This document shows positions 34,902-43,925 of a DNA stretch of 58,072 nucleotides, one piece after another. This DNA is from JALONO01 sp038209965 (GTDB taxonomy: Bacteria; Bacteroidota; Bacteroidia; Cytophagales; Thermoflexibacteraceae): the NCBI GenBank assembly GCA_038209965.1, contig JBBQXF010000012.1, positions 1 to 58,072 of the forward strand. The letters run 5' to 3'. Numbering within the stretch: the stretch's first letter is position 1; the number at the start of each line of letters is the position of its first letter. The translations under genes were made by a program, and so were the position numbers. Below the pieces are notes generated by a model. It was not told the DNA's origin and did not search any database. It saw only the letters and a list, made by a program, of their open reading frames with translations.

Positions 34902-36746
34902 ATGAAAATACTTACTTTTTTCCTTGGTTTAGTTGCTCTTGCCCACTTTGCCCATGCCCAATGTACCTCTGGCGACTGCCAAAATGGGACTGGGGTTTAT
35001 GCTTACGAAACTGGTCAAAAATATTTCGGGGAGTTCCGCGCTGGTCAGTTGGATGGTTATGGCATCTATACCGCGACCACTGGCGACTATTACGTTGGCG
35101 TGTTCAGCACTAGCCAGTACAGCGGCTACGGCACTTATTGTTATAAAAGCGGGAGCCGGGATCGGGGCACATGGCGAAGTTCAGTCATTGGCGAGCGAGC
35201 TACCGGCACTTCGGGCTGTGTGGCGGGCGACTGCCAGAACGGGTCGGGAATCTATGCTTTCAGCAATGGCGATGAATATATTGGCGGGTTTTCTGGGTCT
35301 TATCTACAAGGGCGCGGGGTTTATGCCTTCGCCAATGGGGAAAGATATGTTGGGGATTTTAAGCTGGGCAAGCGCGAAGGCTCAGGTGCTTACCTCTACA
35401 CCAGTGGGCGGATGGATGTCGGTGCTTGGCGGGCCGACGAATTTATCAGTAATTCGGCCAATGCAAAAACCAATATTGGCTGCACCTATGGCGATTGCAA
35501 CGGGGGCTATGGCACCTACGTATTTGATGATGGCTCAAAATATGTCGGCAATTTTATCAACTCCAAGCTCGATGGCCAAGGTACTTACACAACGGCCAAA
35601 GGCGAGCGGTACACGGGCGAGTTTAAGTACGGGATGTACAACGGCTATGGTACTTATTACTACAGCGACGGCACTGCCAAAGAGGGCACTTGGGAAAACA
35701 ATGAGTTCAAAGAATCGGTAGCCTCAGCCAAAACTGGGTGCGTTTCAGGCGACTGCCAAAACGGCACTGGGGTCTATTCTTTCGTTGAGGGCCATCTTTA
35801 CAAAGGCGCATTCAAAAATGGCGCTTTCAATGGGTACGGAGTCTATTCGTTTAAAACCGGCGATCTTTACGCTGGCCAATTTCTGAACAATAAATTTCAT
35901 GGCAAGGGTAAATATACCCATCTGAACGGGGTGTTGGAAGATGGAATATGGACTGATAATCAATTTATCGGTAATGGTGTAAACCAAGTGGTCAATAATG
36001 ATCAAAAGGCAAATACCAATTCCAATAATGGCAACCAGCTTGGTAATGCCAATTCGGGTGCGGTCGAGAAACGGCTTGCTTTGGTGATTGGCAACTCCGC
36101 TTATTCCAATGCCGGGGCACTGAAAAATCCAGTCAATGATGCCCGTGGCATGGAATCCGCCCTGCGGGAAATGGGCTTTGATGTCATTAAATTGGAAAAT
36201 GCTTCCCGCGATGACATGATCCGCGCCATCAACCAGTTCGGCGATCGGTTGAAGGGTTATGATGTGGGGCTATTTTTCTTCGCTGGCCACGGTTTGCAAA
36301 TGAAGGGCAGTAACTTCGTCATTCCGATTACGGCGGCGATCTCCTCCGAAAATGACGTGGAAATCGAGTGTTTGGAAGCCAACCGGGTGTTGGCCAAAAT
36401 GGAGAGCGCCCGCAACCGCTTGAACATTGTCATTTTGGATGCCTGCCGCAACAACCCGTTTGAGCGGGCTTGGAACCGGACGTTGGGAGGAAACGGACTG
36501 GCCAGCATGAATGCGCCAGTGGGGTCATTTATCGCCTATGCAACTGCCCCGGGCAGCACCGCCTCCGATGGTACCGGCCAAAATGGGCTTTACACCGAGC
36601 AATTACTCAAGTTCATGCGCCAGCCGAACCTTAAAATCGAGGATGTGTTCAAACAGGTGCGGATCAACGTGATGCAACTGTCCAGCAATTCGCAAACACC
36701 TTGGGAATCATCCTCACTTATGGGTGACTTTTTCTTCAAAAAATAA
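34902..36746 (+). CDS. Secreted MORN-repeat caspase-like (C14) protease
   Basis: This 614-residue protein has a signal peptide (cleavage after FAHAQ, residue 20). Residues 21-360 form about eleven MORN-type repeats (GxGxYxFxxGxxYxGxF). They are grouped in four blocks, each opening with a Cys pair in a motif like CxxGDCQNGxGxY (C21/C26, C106/C111, C194/C199, C280/C285). After an Asn-rich linker (365-388) comes a caspase-like domain (about 390-614) with the catalytic dyad H463 (FFFAGHGLQ) and C515 (ILDACRNNPF). The domain would cleave after basic or acidic residues and may self-activate. With a signal peptide it should act in the periplasm or outside the cell. Similar MORN-caspase proteins occur in Bacteroidota; their targets are unknown. 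Confidence 0.9.
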   Translation: MKILTFFLGLVALAHFAHAQCTSGDCQNGTGVYAYETGQKYFGEFRAGQLDGYGIYTATTGDYYVGVFSTSQYSGYGTYCYKSGSRDRGTWRSSVIGERATGTSGCVAGDCQNGSGIYAFSNGDEYIGGFSGSYLQGRGVYAFANGERYVGDFKLGKREGSGAYLYTSGRMDVGAWRADEFISNSANAKTNIGCTYGDCNGGYGTYVFDDGSKYVGNFINSKLDGQGTYTTAKGERYTGEFKYGMYNGYGTYYYSDGTAKEGTWENNEFKESVASAKTGCVSGDCQNGTGVYSFVEGHLYKGAFKNGAFNGYGVYSFKTGDLYAGQFLNNKFHGKGKYTHLNGVLEDGIWTDNQFIGNGVNQVVNNDQKANTNSNNGNQLGNANSGAVEKRLALVIGNSAYSNAGALKNPVNDARGMESALREMGFDVIKLENASRDDMIRAINQFGDRLKGYDVGLFFFAGHGLQMKGSNFVIPITAAISSENDVEIECLEANRVLAKMESARNRLNIVILDACRNNPFERAWNRTLGGNGLASMNAPVGSFIAYATAPGSTASDGTGQNGLYTEQLLKFMRQPNLKIEDVFKQVRINVMQLSSNSQTPWESSSLMGDFFFKK

Positions 36747-36763
36747 AAAAGGTAAGAGATGAT

Positions 36764-36802
36764 CCAACTGCTTGCCAAGCTATTGGCTTGGCAAGCAGTT
36801 GG
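36764..36802. terminator. Perfect 17-bp convergent hairpin (no U-run)
   Basis: CCAACTGCTTGCCAAGC (36764-36780) and its exact complement (36786-36802) enclose a 5-base loop between the caspase and GT2 stop codons. The stem is strong, but no T-run follows on either strand. It may be a bidirectional terminator or an mRNA 3'-end stabiliser. Confidence 0.7.
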
Positions 36803-36810
36803 CAATCAAA

Positions 36811-37827
36811 TTATTGTGTTCGTCCTTTCCATTCAATCCGGGGGCGGAAGAGGTAATAAAAGAAAACCAGTGGGTTGAAGAAAGTGATAAAAATCTCGTA
36901 GATCCAGAGATAAGGCCAGAGGCTTTTTTGGCCAACCCGCCAAGCGAAAAAACCTGAGATGCTGGCCTGCAAGCCGAAGCGCAACACCCCAAGTCCAAGG
37001 GCCCATTGCCAAGCCCAAATAGCGATCGCCGCCAGCAAAACACCAAAAAGTCCATTGAGCAACACCAAGGCGAGCAAGACGGGCCGCAACCCCAGCGCCC
37101 CGGCAAACCACCGCCGCCGCTGCCGGAGCAAAGTTTTCCAGTCGGTCACGGGCAAGCCCTCAGCTACAATATCGGGCGCGGAAAGTTGGGCAAAGTCCCA
37201 GCCTTGGCCCAAAATAGCCTTGAAAAGTACGAGATCCTCGGTCGGGGAGGGGGGCAGTTGTTCATAGCCGCCCGTGCTCCGATAAGCGGTTCGGCGGTAG
37301 GCCATGTTGCTCCCCAAACTGCATACGGGCTGGCCCAGCCAAGCGGCCAGTTGCACCAAGCCCAGGGCCAGCACCCAGTCCACTGCTTGCAGCCGGGCCA
37401 TGAGCGAAGGGCCCACCATCACTGTGAACCCAGTCACGATGCCAGTTTGGGGGCCAAAACCCGCCACCATTCCGTTGATCCAAGTCGGGGGAACGGCGGT
37501 GTCGGCATCGGTCACGAGCAGGAGTTCGCCCTGTGCCCGCCGGGCCAACTGCATCATCACGTTGCCCTTGGCCTTGGCCGGGCCGGTAGGGTGCGCAATG
37601 TCAATGAGCTGATAAGCTGGCTTGTGGGTGATAAATTCCTTGATCAGCGCGCGGGTACTATCCTCGGAGTGATCCTCACCGATGAGGATCTCGACCGGCT
37701 GACGCGACTGCACCACCGCTTGATCCAACGCGTTGAGGCAGCGCAGAATACAAGGGGCTTCGTTGCGCACGGCCAGCAATACCGAAACGGTGGGTGCAAT
37801 AACCAAAGTGGGGGAAGGATGAACCAA
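36811..37827 (-). CDS. Membrane glycosyltransferase family 2
   Basis: This 338-residue GT-A enzyme of processive-synthase type has VSVLLAVRNEAPCILRCLNA, the DxD-like TDADT (about 118-122), the acceptor-site motif SPTEDLVLF and an RQRRRWFAG (QxxRW-like) motif. Three or four C-terminal transmembrane helices follow (LLALVLLNGLFGVLLAAIAI onward). Family members build surface polysaccharides or glycolipids from NDP-sugars. The start is TTG at 37827; no in-frame ATG exists upstream. The polysaccharide deacetylase gene lies 87 bases upstream on the same strand, so the two likely work on the same glycan. Confidence 0.88.
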   Translation of the reverse strand: MVHPSPTLVIAPTVSVLLAVRNEAPCILRCLNALDQAVVQSRQPVEILIGEDHSEDSTRALIKEFITHKPAYQLIDIAHPTGPAKAKGNVMMQLARRAQGELLLVTDADTAVPPTWINGMVAGFGPQTGIVTGFTVMVGPSLMARLQAVDWVLALGLVQLAAWLGQPVCSLGSNMAYRRTAYRSTGGYEQLPPSPTEDLVLFKAILGQGWDFAQLSAPDIVAEGLPVTDWKTLLRQRRRWFAGALGLRPVLLALVLLNGLFGVLLAAIAIWAWQWALGLGVLRFGLQASISGFFAWRVGQKSLWPYLWIYEIFITFFNPLVFFYYLFRPRIEWKGRTQ

Positions 37828-37914
37828 AGTTGTTGTTTTTGCTTGAATTTTGTAACAATAGGAGTCGTTTGGGCATCAAAAAACTAACATTTTGATTGCT
37901 TGCCCCAAGTACGA

Positions 37915-38721
37915 CTAGAACGGCTTCACCCGCCCCAGACGCAATTTGACCCGGAATTTCCAAAAAGGTTCATCGCCCCGAATATCAATCCGTTTGATTA
38001 GGTAAGGATTGGCCAAGGGTAACACATTGACTTGGTTGCCGATGCGCAGCCCCAATCGGATGCCATTGGCTTGGAGCAACTTTTCCAGTTCGGCCAAAGC
38101 AGCCCGATCTTTGGGCACTCCCCCGTATGGGTACGCAAGGGCGGGCACATAGCGGAGCCCGGTGGCGTTCATGGTCGCAATACAAGTCTGTAAATCCTCG
38201 GCAATGGTGACTAGATCGGCGTGCTTATAATTGAGGTGGGCATGGGAGTGGAGGCCCAGTTCCACCACGTTGGGGTCCAAGCTTTGCAATGTTTGAACAT
38301 CCATGATTGCTTCGGTACCGTTGTCCCAAGCATTGGTTTGGCCAATAAATTTGGTGGGAATAAATATTGTGGCAATTAGGTGGTGTTGTTTCAGCAATGG
38401 GTAAAGCAAAGTAGCGTTGCTCAAATAGCCATCATCAAAAGTGAGGATTACTGGGCGTTTGGGGAGTGTGCCCTTGCCATCCTGCCAGTCGATGAGTTGT
38501 TGACAAGAGATCGGTTGATAGCCGCGCCGCTTGAGGTGAAAGAACTGCCGCTCGAGGCCAATGGCGGGAATGGTGAGAAAATCGGCTTCACCGACCGATA
38601 CGCTGTGGTACATCAGCACCCTGAGCCTCATGGCCCGTGGACGGAAGAAGTACGAACCATACTGGAGGGCGATCAAAAGGACAATCGCCCCAATTGTCAT
38701 TGTTGCAAGCCAAAAACCCAT
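37915..38721 (-). CDS. Polysaccharide deacetylase (CE4), membrane-anchored
   Basis: This is a protein of about 268 residues from ATG 38721; a TTG 12 codons upstream is also in frame. It has one N-terminal transmembrane anchor, then a NodB-type domain: LRVLMYHSV, the metal/catalytic motif VILTFDDGYLS, the second motif LGLHSHAH, and the LAYPYGG motif. CE4 enzymes remove N- or O-acetyl groups from glycans with a divalent metal. The neighbouring GT2 synthase gene is 87 bases downstream on the same strand; together they resemble a poly-N-acetylglucosamine-like synthesis and deacetylation pair, although other members are missing. Confidence 0.88.
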   Translation of the reverse strand: MGFWLATMTIGAIVLLIALQYGSYFFRPRAMRLRVLMYHSVSVGEADFLTIPAIGLERQFFHLKRRGYQPISCQQLIDWQDGKGTLPKRPVILTFDDGYLSNATLLYPLLKQHHLIATIFIPTKFIGQTNAWDNGTEAIMDVQTLQSLDPNVVELGLHSHAHLNYKHADLVTIAEDLQTCIATMNATGLRYVPALAYPYGGVPKDRAALAELEKLLQANGIRLGLRIGNQVNVLPLANPYLIKRIDIRGDEPFWKFRVKLRLGRVKPF

Positions 38722-38909
38722 AAATATCGACAAGGAAAATGATGACCCCACTATCAACTGAGCGAAGTTAAGCGGCAGAAAATTACCGATCGCGCATCAG
38801 CCAAAAAAACGCTCAGGTTTTTTAATTCACCAGAAAAAAATCTATCTTAGCCAACTGCAATCCTACCTAGCCCGCAAGAAATTGATAGCGAACAGGTTTA
38901 CCACAATAC

Positions 38910-40514
38910 ATGATGGACAATAATAAGTCATTTACCCGCAAGCCGCGCAAACCGCCCATATCGTCGCCAAACGATTTGGAAATGTTGGGAAAAAAGCCGC
39001 CGCAAGCCCTGGAGTTGGAAGAAGCCGTGCTGGGTGCGTTGATGCTGGAAAAAAACGCCTTGAACGATGTAGTGGAAATCTTACGGCCCGAACACTTTTA
39101 CAAAGAGGGCCACAAGGCGATCTACGAGGCCATCCTAGAATTGTTCAAAATGTCAGAACCCATTGATTTGCTGACGGTTACTAATCAACTTCGCAAATTG
39201 GGGACAATGGAAAAAGCTGGGGGCTACTCGGGAGTGGCCACGCTGACCACCAAAGTGAACTCGGCGGCCAACATAGTGGCCCACACCCGGATTGTGCAGG
39301 AGTGCGCCATCAAGCGCGAGATCATCCGCCTGTCGGGCGAGATCCTGCAAGATGCGTACGAGGACACGGCCGACGCGCTCCAATTGCTGGATCGCACCGA
39401 ACAGGCCCTGTTCGCCATTTCGGAAGCCAACATTCGGAAAAACTATGCGGACATGAGTTCGCTCATGCGGCTGGTGCTCAAAGAGATTGAAGAGAAGCGG
39501 GGCCAAAAAGATGGGCTGACCGGGGTGGCCAGTGGATTCACGGCCTTGGATCGGGTTACTTCGGGCTGGCAAAAATCGGACATGGTGATTTTGGCTGCCC
39601 GCCCCGGGATGGGCAAAACTGCGCTGGTGCTCTCGCTCCTGCGCAACGCCGCCGTCGATTTTGGCAAAGCAGTGGTGATTTTCTCGTTGGAAATGTCCCA
39701 AGTGCAATTAATGAACCGTTTACTTTCTGCGGAGGCTGAACTGGAAAGCAAGAAAATCCAGACCGGTAAACTGGAAGACTATGAAATGCAGCAGCTGGTC
39801 CACAAAACGACGCGCCTTGCGCAGGCCAAAATATTTATTGACGATACCCCCGCTTTGTCCATTTTGGAGCTGCGGGCCAAGAGCCGCCGCCTCAAATCGC
39901 AAAATGACATCCAGCTCATCATCATTGACTACTTGCAACTGATGAGCGGGGACAGCAATAAGAACAGTGGCGGCAATCGGGAACAAGAAATTGCCGGAAT
40001 CTCGCGCTCGCTCAAGCAATTGGCCAAAGAGTTGAACGTGGCCGTCATTGCCCTGTCCCAATTGAGCCGGGCCGTGGAGACCAGAGGGGGCGACAAACGG
40101 CCCCAACTGTCAGATTTGCGCGAATCGGGCTCCATCGAGCAAGATGCCGACATGGTCATGTTCATTTACCGGCCCGACTATTATGGCATTACCAAGGACG
40201 ACGAAACCGGGGTTCCGCTCAAAGGAACGGCCGAAATCATTATCGCCAAAAACCGACATGGTTCGGTAGGCAGTGTGTGGCTCAAATTTATTGATCGGTT
40301 CACCAAATTTGTGGACTTGGAGGATGATGGTGCTTCGCTGGGCGGCCTTGGTGCGAGTGGGAGCGGCGGTTACACTCCCCCCAGCCAGCCCGATGACTTG
40401 GCCTATGGCAAACTAAAAACCAGCCACTCTGGCGACGGTTCCTATACGGTGGGCAGTAAAATGAACGATCTCAACGACAAGTTCAAGAAAAATGACGAAG
40501 AAATGCCGTTCTAG
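38910..40514 (+). CDS. dnaB: Replicative DNA helicase DnaB
   Basis: This 534-residue protein has the DnaB_N domain (PPQALELEEAVLGALMLEK onward, to about 125). A linker helix leads to the RecA-like helicase domain with Walker A ARPGMGKTAL, Walker B LIIIDYLQLM, and DLRESGSIEQDADMV. No intein interrupts it. It unwinds DNA at the replication fork as a hexamer. The first 25 residues and the glycine/serine-rich C-terminal tail (ASLGGLGASGSGGYTPPS) are extra compared with E. coli and typical of Bacteroidota. It is monocistronic: divergent from the deacetylase gene and ended by the hairpin at 40525. Confidence 0.97.
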   Translation: MMDNNKSFTRKPRKPPISSPNDLEMLGKKPPQALELEEAVLGALMLEKNALNDVVEILRPEHFYKEGHKAIYEAILELFKMSEPIDLLTVTNQLRKLGTMEKAGGYSGVATLTTKVNSAANIVAHTRIVQECAIKREIIRLSGEILQDAYEDTADALQLLDRTEQALFAISEANIRKNYADMSSLMRLVLKEIEEKRGQKDGLTGVASGFTALDRVTSGWQKSDMVILAARPGMGKTALVLSLLRNAAVDFGKAVVIFSLEMSQVQLMNRLLSAEAELESKKIQTGKLEDYEMQQLVHKTTRLAQAKIFIDDTPALSILELRAKSRRLKSQNDIQLIIIDYLQLMSGDSNKNSGGNREQEIAGISRSLKQLAKELNVAVIALSQLSRAVETRGGDKRPQLSDLRESGSIEQDADMVMFIYRPDYYGITKDDETGVPLKGTAEIIIAKNRHGSVGSVWLKFIDRFTKFVDLEDDGASLGGLGASGSGGYTPPSQPDDLAYGKLKTSHSGDGSYTVGSKMNDLNDKFKKNDEEMPF

Positions 40515-40524
40515 GTCAGTATCA

Positions 40525-40559
40525 AAACGGGCCTAACCCTAGGAAGTTTAGGCCCGTTT
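40525..40559. terminator. Convergent terminator after dnaB
   Basis: Stem AAACGGGCCTAA/TTAGGCCCGTTT (12 bp, 40525-40536 and 40548-40559), 11-base loop, flanked by A on one side and T on the other. It lies between the dnaB stop and the end of the converging PASTA gene. Confidence 0.82.
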
Positions 40560-40630
40560 GGTTGTAATAGATTGCCGTAAGTGTTTACCAGTAAGATAGT
40601 TGTCGGGGCTGAAATAAAGCAATGCTGGAA

Positions 40631-41440
40631 CTACTGCTCAATTTCCTCGATGATTTCTTCGCCCGCTACCACCACATCGATGAAGTCCCCCAGTTTGATT
40701 TTGGCCCCCGGGGCATAAACTGGGGTTTGGCGGAGGATCGTACCTTGTTTCCGGCCCGGCGCAGCTTGATAAGCCGTCACATTGATCCCCAACCCGACGC
40801 CCCGGGTCAGGTATTCAGCCTCTGAGAGGGGCTTGCCCACGAGGTTGGGCATTTCAAATTCGGTGTTACCCACGCCATCGCCCACTTGCAGGTCAATAAC
40901 TGATCCTTTGGGCAATGAAATCCCTTTTTTCAACTGGTCACGACTGATCTCGCGGCCTTTGTGGAACATCTTGAGCACGGCATTGGCGGCAGGATCGGGC
41001 ACAAAATCAGCTTTCCCCCGTTTGAAACCATAACTTTCCAGCACTAAGTCCGCTTGTCGCAGCGAATTATCGATGATGTTTGGCAACAGTTCCATCGGTG
41101 GCATCAATGAGTTGATGGTCAAGTGAATGCGCCGGTTTACCTTCACTTTGGCCCCTTCGGCCGGATCTTGTTTGATCACGGTCAGCGGGGGTAGTCTTGG
41201 ATTGTAGCTCGAGTCGGTAACCACATAGCGCAAGTCGCTGTCCTCTAGCCGCTCCACTGCTTTATCAAAAGCAGACTCAACCACATTGGGGACGGTGATG
41301 GTTTCGCCATGATGGGTCGTGATGGGCAAATAAACGTAAAAAAACCCCAATAAAAGTAACAATAGCAAAATGGCTATGACCAATATATTCAGCAATAAGG
41401 CGGCAAGAGAATTGCCCCGGAGAAAACGAGAACTGTCCAA
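40631..41440 (-). CDS. Membrane-anchored PASTA-domain protein (no kinase domain)
   Basis: This 269-residue protein has a short cytoplasmic N-terminus, a transmembrane helix (about 13-38, AALLLNILVIAILLLLLLLG) and three tandem PASTA domains outside (about 46-112, 115-185 and 192-260). PASTA modules bind peptidoglycan stems or lipid II in Ser/Thr kinases and PBPs; here they stand alone. A regulatory or structural role in cell-wall synthesis is plausible. The start is a TTG at 41440 because no in-frame ATG exists. It has its own -7 box just before the ilv operon terminator and so is probably independent of ilv. Confidence 0.88.
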   Translation of the reverse strand: MDSSRFLRGNSLAALLLNILVIAILLLLLLLGFFYVYLPITTHHGETITVPNVVESAFDKAVERLEDSDLRYVVTDSSYNPRLPPLTVIKQDPAEGAKVKVNRRIHLTINSLMPPMELLPNIIDNSLRQADLVLESYGFKRGKADFVPDPAANAVLKMFHKGREISRDQLKKGISLPKGSVIDLQVGDGVGNTEFEMPNLVGKPLSEAEYLTRGVGLGINVTAYQAAPGRKQGTILRQTPVYAPGAKIKLGDFIDVVVAGEEIIEEIEQ

Positions 41441-41478
41441 AGTAATGAAGGTGTTTAAATCTAAAGTGATGTTGGTGA

Positions 41479-41486
41479 CAAAACTA
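41479..41486 (-). promoter_or_regulatory. -7 promoter element for the PASTA gene
   Basis: On the minus strand TAGTTTTG matches TAnnTTTG exactly, immediately after the ilv terminator hairpin and 38 bases before the TTG start. A CTTG lies 19 bases upstream inside the hairpin, so the -33 region overlaps the terminator. Confidence 0.5.
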
Positions 41487-41490
41487 CAAA

Positions 41491-41537
41491 ATTGGCCGGA
41501 AAGTACAAGCTACCGAAGCTTGCCCTTTCCGGCCAAT
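41491..41537 (-). terminator. Strong terminator of the ilv operon
   Basis: A long hairpin has an outer 13-bp stem (ATTGGCCGGAAAG/CTTTCCGGCCAAT), a 2x2 internal loop, an inner 6-bp stem CAAGCT/AGCTTG and a 5-base loop. On the minus strand it is followed by TTTTG. It lies 17 bases after the ilvN stop. Confidence 0.85.
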
Positions 41538-41553
41538 GGCGTAGTGATTACCC

Positions 41554-42087
41554 CTAATGCACTTCTTCCAGTTCTCGCAAGTGGGCCAAGATCCTTTTCA
41601 TCGGTTTGGCAATGGCGATCCGGCCCGAGCGGACAAAGCTCAAGATGCCGTGGGGTTTCAGTTCCTCAAACAGTTTTTGGGTCTCGGCCTCGTGCCCCGT
41701 TTTCTCGATCACGGTAAATTCTTCCTCAATGGCCAAAATCTGGGCGTGGTTGTTTCGGATTATCTTTTCCACCAGATCGCTGCCCATGAACGCTTGGGTC
41801 GGCATTTTGTAAAGGGCAAGCTCTTGGTAAACGATCTTGCTATCGTCGTAGAAAAAAGCTTTGAGCACGTCCACTTGCTTCTCGATCTGTTTCACTATCT
41901 GCACAATCCCTTCGTGGGTGGTGAAAATAGTGATGGTAAAGCGGCTGATCCCGTGGGTTTCGGTCCCGGAAACGGTGAGGCTCTCGATGTTGATTTTCCG
42001 GCGGGTGAAAATGGTCAATATCCGGTGCATGAGGCCGGAGATGTTTTCGGTAAATATCGATAATGTGTAAAGCTGTTCTGTTTCCAT
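41554..42087 (-). CDS. ilvN: Acetolactate synthase small (regulatory) subunit
   Basis: This protein of about 177 residues starts at ATG 42087 (a TTG nine codons upstream is less likely). The N-terminal ACT domain (LYTLSIFTENISGLMHRILT, RRKINIESLTVSG) binds valine in homologues and confers feedback inhibition on the catalytic subunit. The C-terminal domain activates catalysis. The gene lies 71 bases downstream of ilvB and is the last in the ilvE-D-B-N operon. Confidence 0.95.
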   Translation of the reverse strand: METEQLYTLSIFTENISGLMHRILTIFTRRKINIESLTVSGTETHGISRFTITIFTTHEGIVQIVKQIEKQVDVLKAFFYDDSKIVYQELALYKMPTQAFMGSDLVEKIIRNNHAQILAIEEEFTVIEKTGHEAETQKLFEELKPHGILSFVRSGRIAIAKPMKRILAHLRELEEVH

Positions 42088-42158
42088 CGGGAGCAGGGAA
42101 AATGATTGATTCAATGGATGATTTTTTTGGTGGCAGTGGGCAAACCCATTGCCACCGG

Positions 42159-43925
42159 TTATTCCAAACGGATGTCCGCCGTGGCAGCCCCGGCCGGAAC
42201 CATTGGGAACACGTTTTCCTCTTTTTCCACCATCACTTCCAAAAAGAAAGCAGTGGGGCTGTCAAGCAATTGGGTCAAGGCTCCGTCCAGCTCATCGCGG
42301 TGTTCGACACGCAGGGCCGGGATGCTGTACGCTTCGGCAATTTTGACAAAATTCGGGTTGCACATGTCCACCGACGAATAACGGCGATCAAAGAACAATT
42401 GCTGCCATTGCCGTACCATGCCCAAAAAATTGTTGTTCAAAATAATAATTTTGACCGCAACATTGTATTGTAGGATCACGCCCAGTTCTTGCAGCGTCAT
42501 CTGGAAGCCCCCATCGCCGATGATGGCCACCACTTGGCGGTCGGGCCGCCCCACTTTGGCCCCAATGGCTGCGGGGAGACAAAAGCCCATAGTGCCCAAG
42601 CCGCCCGAGGTAATGTTGCTGTTCGGGGCAGTGAACTCATAATAGCGGGTAGTGGTCATCTGGTGCTGGCCCACGTCGGTGGCCACAATGGCTTTGCCCC
42701 CCGTTTTATCGGACAGCATTTTGATCACTTCGGCCATCTTGAGTTTGTCGGTCGAGGGGGCAAAGTCCTTGGAAATTACTTTTTCGTGCTCGATCCGGTC
42801 ACATTCCCGAAAACGCTCCAGCCATTCCAAGTGAGAATTGGGCTTTAACCGGGGCAATAATACTTGCAGGGCTTCTTTGGCATCGGCATTGACGGCCACC
42901 GTGGTTTTGATGATCTTGTCGATTTCGGCCGGGTCAATTTCAATGTGGATCACTTTGGCCTGTTTGGCGTAGCGTTTTACGTCGCCCGTTACGCGGTCGT
43001 CGAAGCGCATCCCCACGGCGAAGAGCACGTCACATTGGTTGGTCAAAATGTTGGGTCCATAGTTGCCGTGCATCCCCAAATACCCTACGTAGAGCGGGTG
43101 GTGGGCATCCATGGCCGACAGGCCCAGCAAGGTGCTGGCCACCGGGATCCCGGTTTTTTCGACCAGTTTTCGCACCTCTTCTTGGGCTTTGGCCAGTACC
43201 ACTCCCTGACCGATCAGCATCAAGGGCCGCTTTGCTTGGTTGAGCAGTTCGGCCACTTGGTCGATCCGGGCCAAGTCCACCTTGCGCTTGGGGAAGTAAC
43301 TGCGGATTTTGTTTATCTTTTTGTACTTGAAATTGAACTTTTCAACTTGGGCATTTTTGGTGATATCGATCAGCACTGGCCCCGGGCGGCCACTTTGGGC
43401 AATGTAGAAAGCTTTGGCAATGGCTTCGGGGATTTCCTCGGCGCGGGTCACTTGAAAGTTCCACTTGGTGATGGGCAGCGAGAGGCTGATCACATCGGTT
43501 TCCTGGAAGGCATCGGTGCCGAGCAAATGTTTGGCCACTTGCCCGGTGATGCACACGATCGGGGTAGAGTCGATCATGGCATCGGCAATGCCGGTGATCA
43601 GGTTGGTGGCTCCGGGGCCGGAGGTGGCCAGACATACCCCGGCACGGTGTTGGACCCGCGCATAGCCCTGCGCGGCGTGGGTTGCTCCCTGTTCGTGCCG
43701 CACCAAAATGTGCCGAAGCCGATCTTGGTAGTCGTATAGGGCATCGTACACGGGCATAATGGCCCCACCCGGGTAGCCAAACATGGTGTCCACTCCTTCG
43801 GCCAGCAACGCCAAGACCAAAGCTTCCGCCCCGCTGATGTTGTCTTTCTCGATCAGGTATTCTTGCTGGTGCCCATTCTGGTGTTCGGCTAATTCCAGAA
43901 CTGCCCCTCGCGGTGTATTTTCCAT
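42159..43925 (-). CDS. ilvB: Acetolactate synthase large (catalytic) subunit
   Basis: This 588-residue thiamine-diphosphate enzyme condenses pyruvate with pyruvate or 2-oxobutyrate, the first common step of Val/Leu/Ile synthesis. The N-terminal domain has MFGYPGGAIMPVYDAL and the catalytic Glu in RHEQGATHAAQGYAR. The C-terminal ThDP/Mg motif is GDGGFQMTLQELGVI...NNN. The protein carries about 25 extra N-terminal residues before the core. It follows ilvD by 259 bases, which hold no gene or clear hairpin, and precedes ilvN. Confidence 0.97.
   Translation of the reverse strand: MENTPRGAVLELAEHQNGHQQEYLIEKDNISGAEALVLALLAEGVDTMFGYPGGAIMPVYDALYDYQDRLRHILVRHEQGATHAAQGYARVQHRAGVCLATSGPGATNLITGIADAMIDSTPIVCITGQVAKHLLGTDAFQETDVISLSLPITKWNFQVTRAEEIPEAIAKAFYIAQSGRPGPVLIDITKNAQVEKFNFKYKKINKIRSYFPKRKVDLARIDQVAELLNQAKRPLMLIGQGVVLAKAQEEVRKLVEKTGIPVASTLLGLSAMDAHHPLYVGYLGMHGNYGPNILTNQCDVLFAVGMRFDDRVTGDVKRYAKQAKVIHIEIDPAEIDKIIKTTVAVNADAKEALQVLLPRLKPNSHLEWLERFRECDRIEHEKVISKDFAPSTDKLKMAEVIKMLSDKTGGKAIVATDVGQHQMTTTRYYEFTAPNSNITSGGLGTMGFCLPAAIGAKVGRPDRQVVAIIGDGGFQMTLQELGVILQYNVAVKIIILNNNFLGMVRQWQQLFFDRRYSSVDMCNPNFVKIAEAYSIPALRVEHRDELDGALTQLLDSPTAFFLEVMVEKEENVFPMVPAGAATADIRLE

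Noticed and set aside
34902..36000. Periodic DNA repetition, first considered as a repeat array or CRISPR-like locus
   Set aside because: The period follows MORN codons in frame, the units are degenerate at DNA level, and the reading frame is intact; it is a coding repeat.
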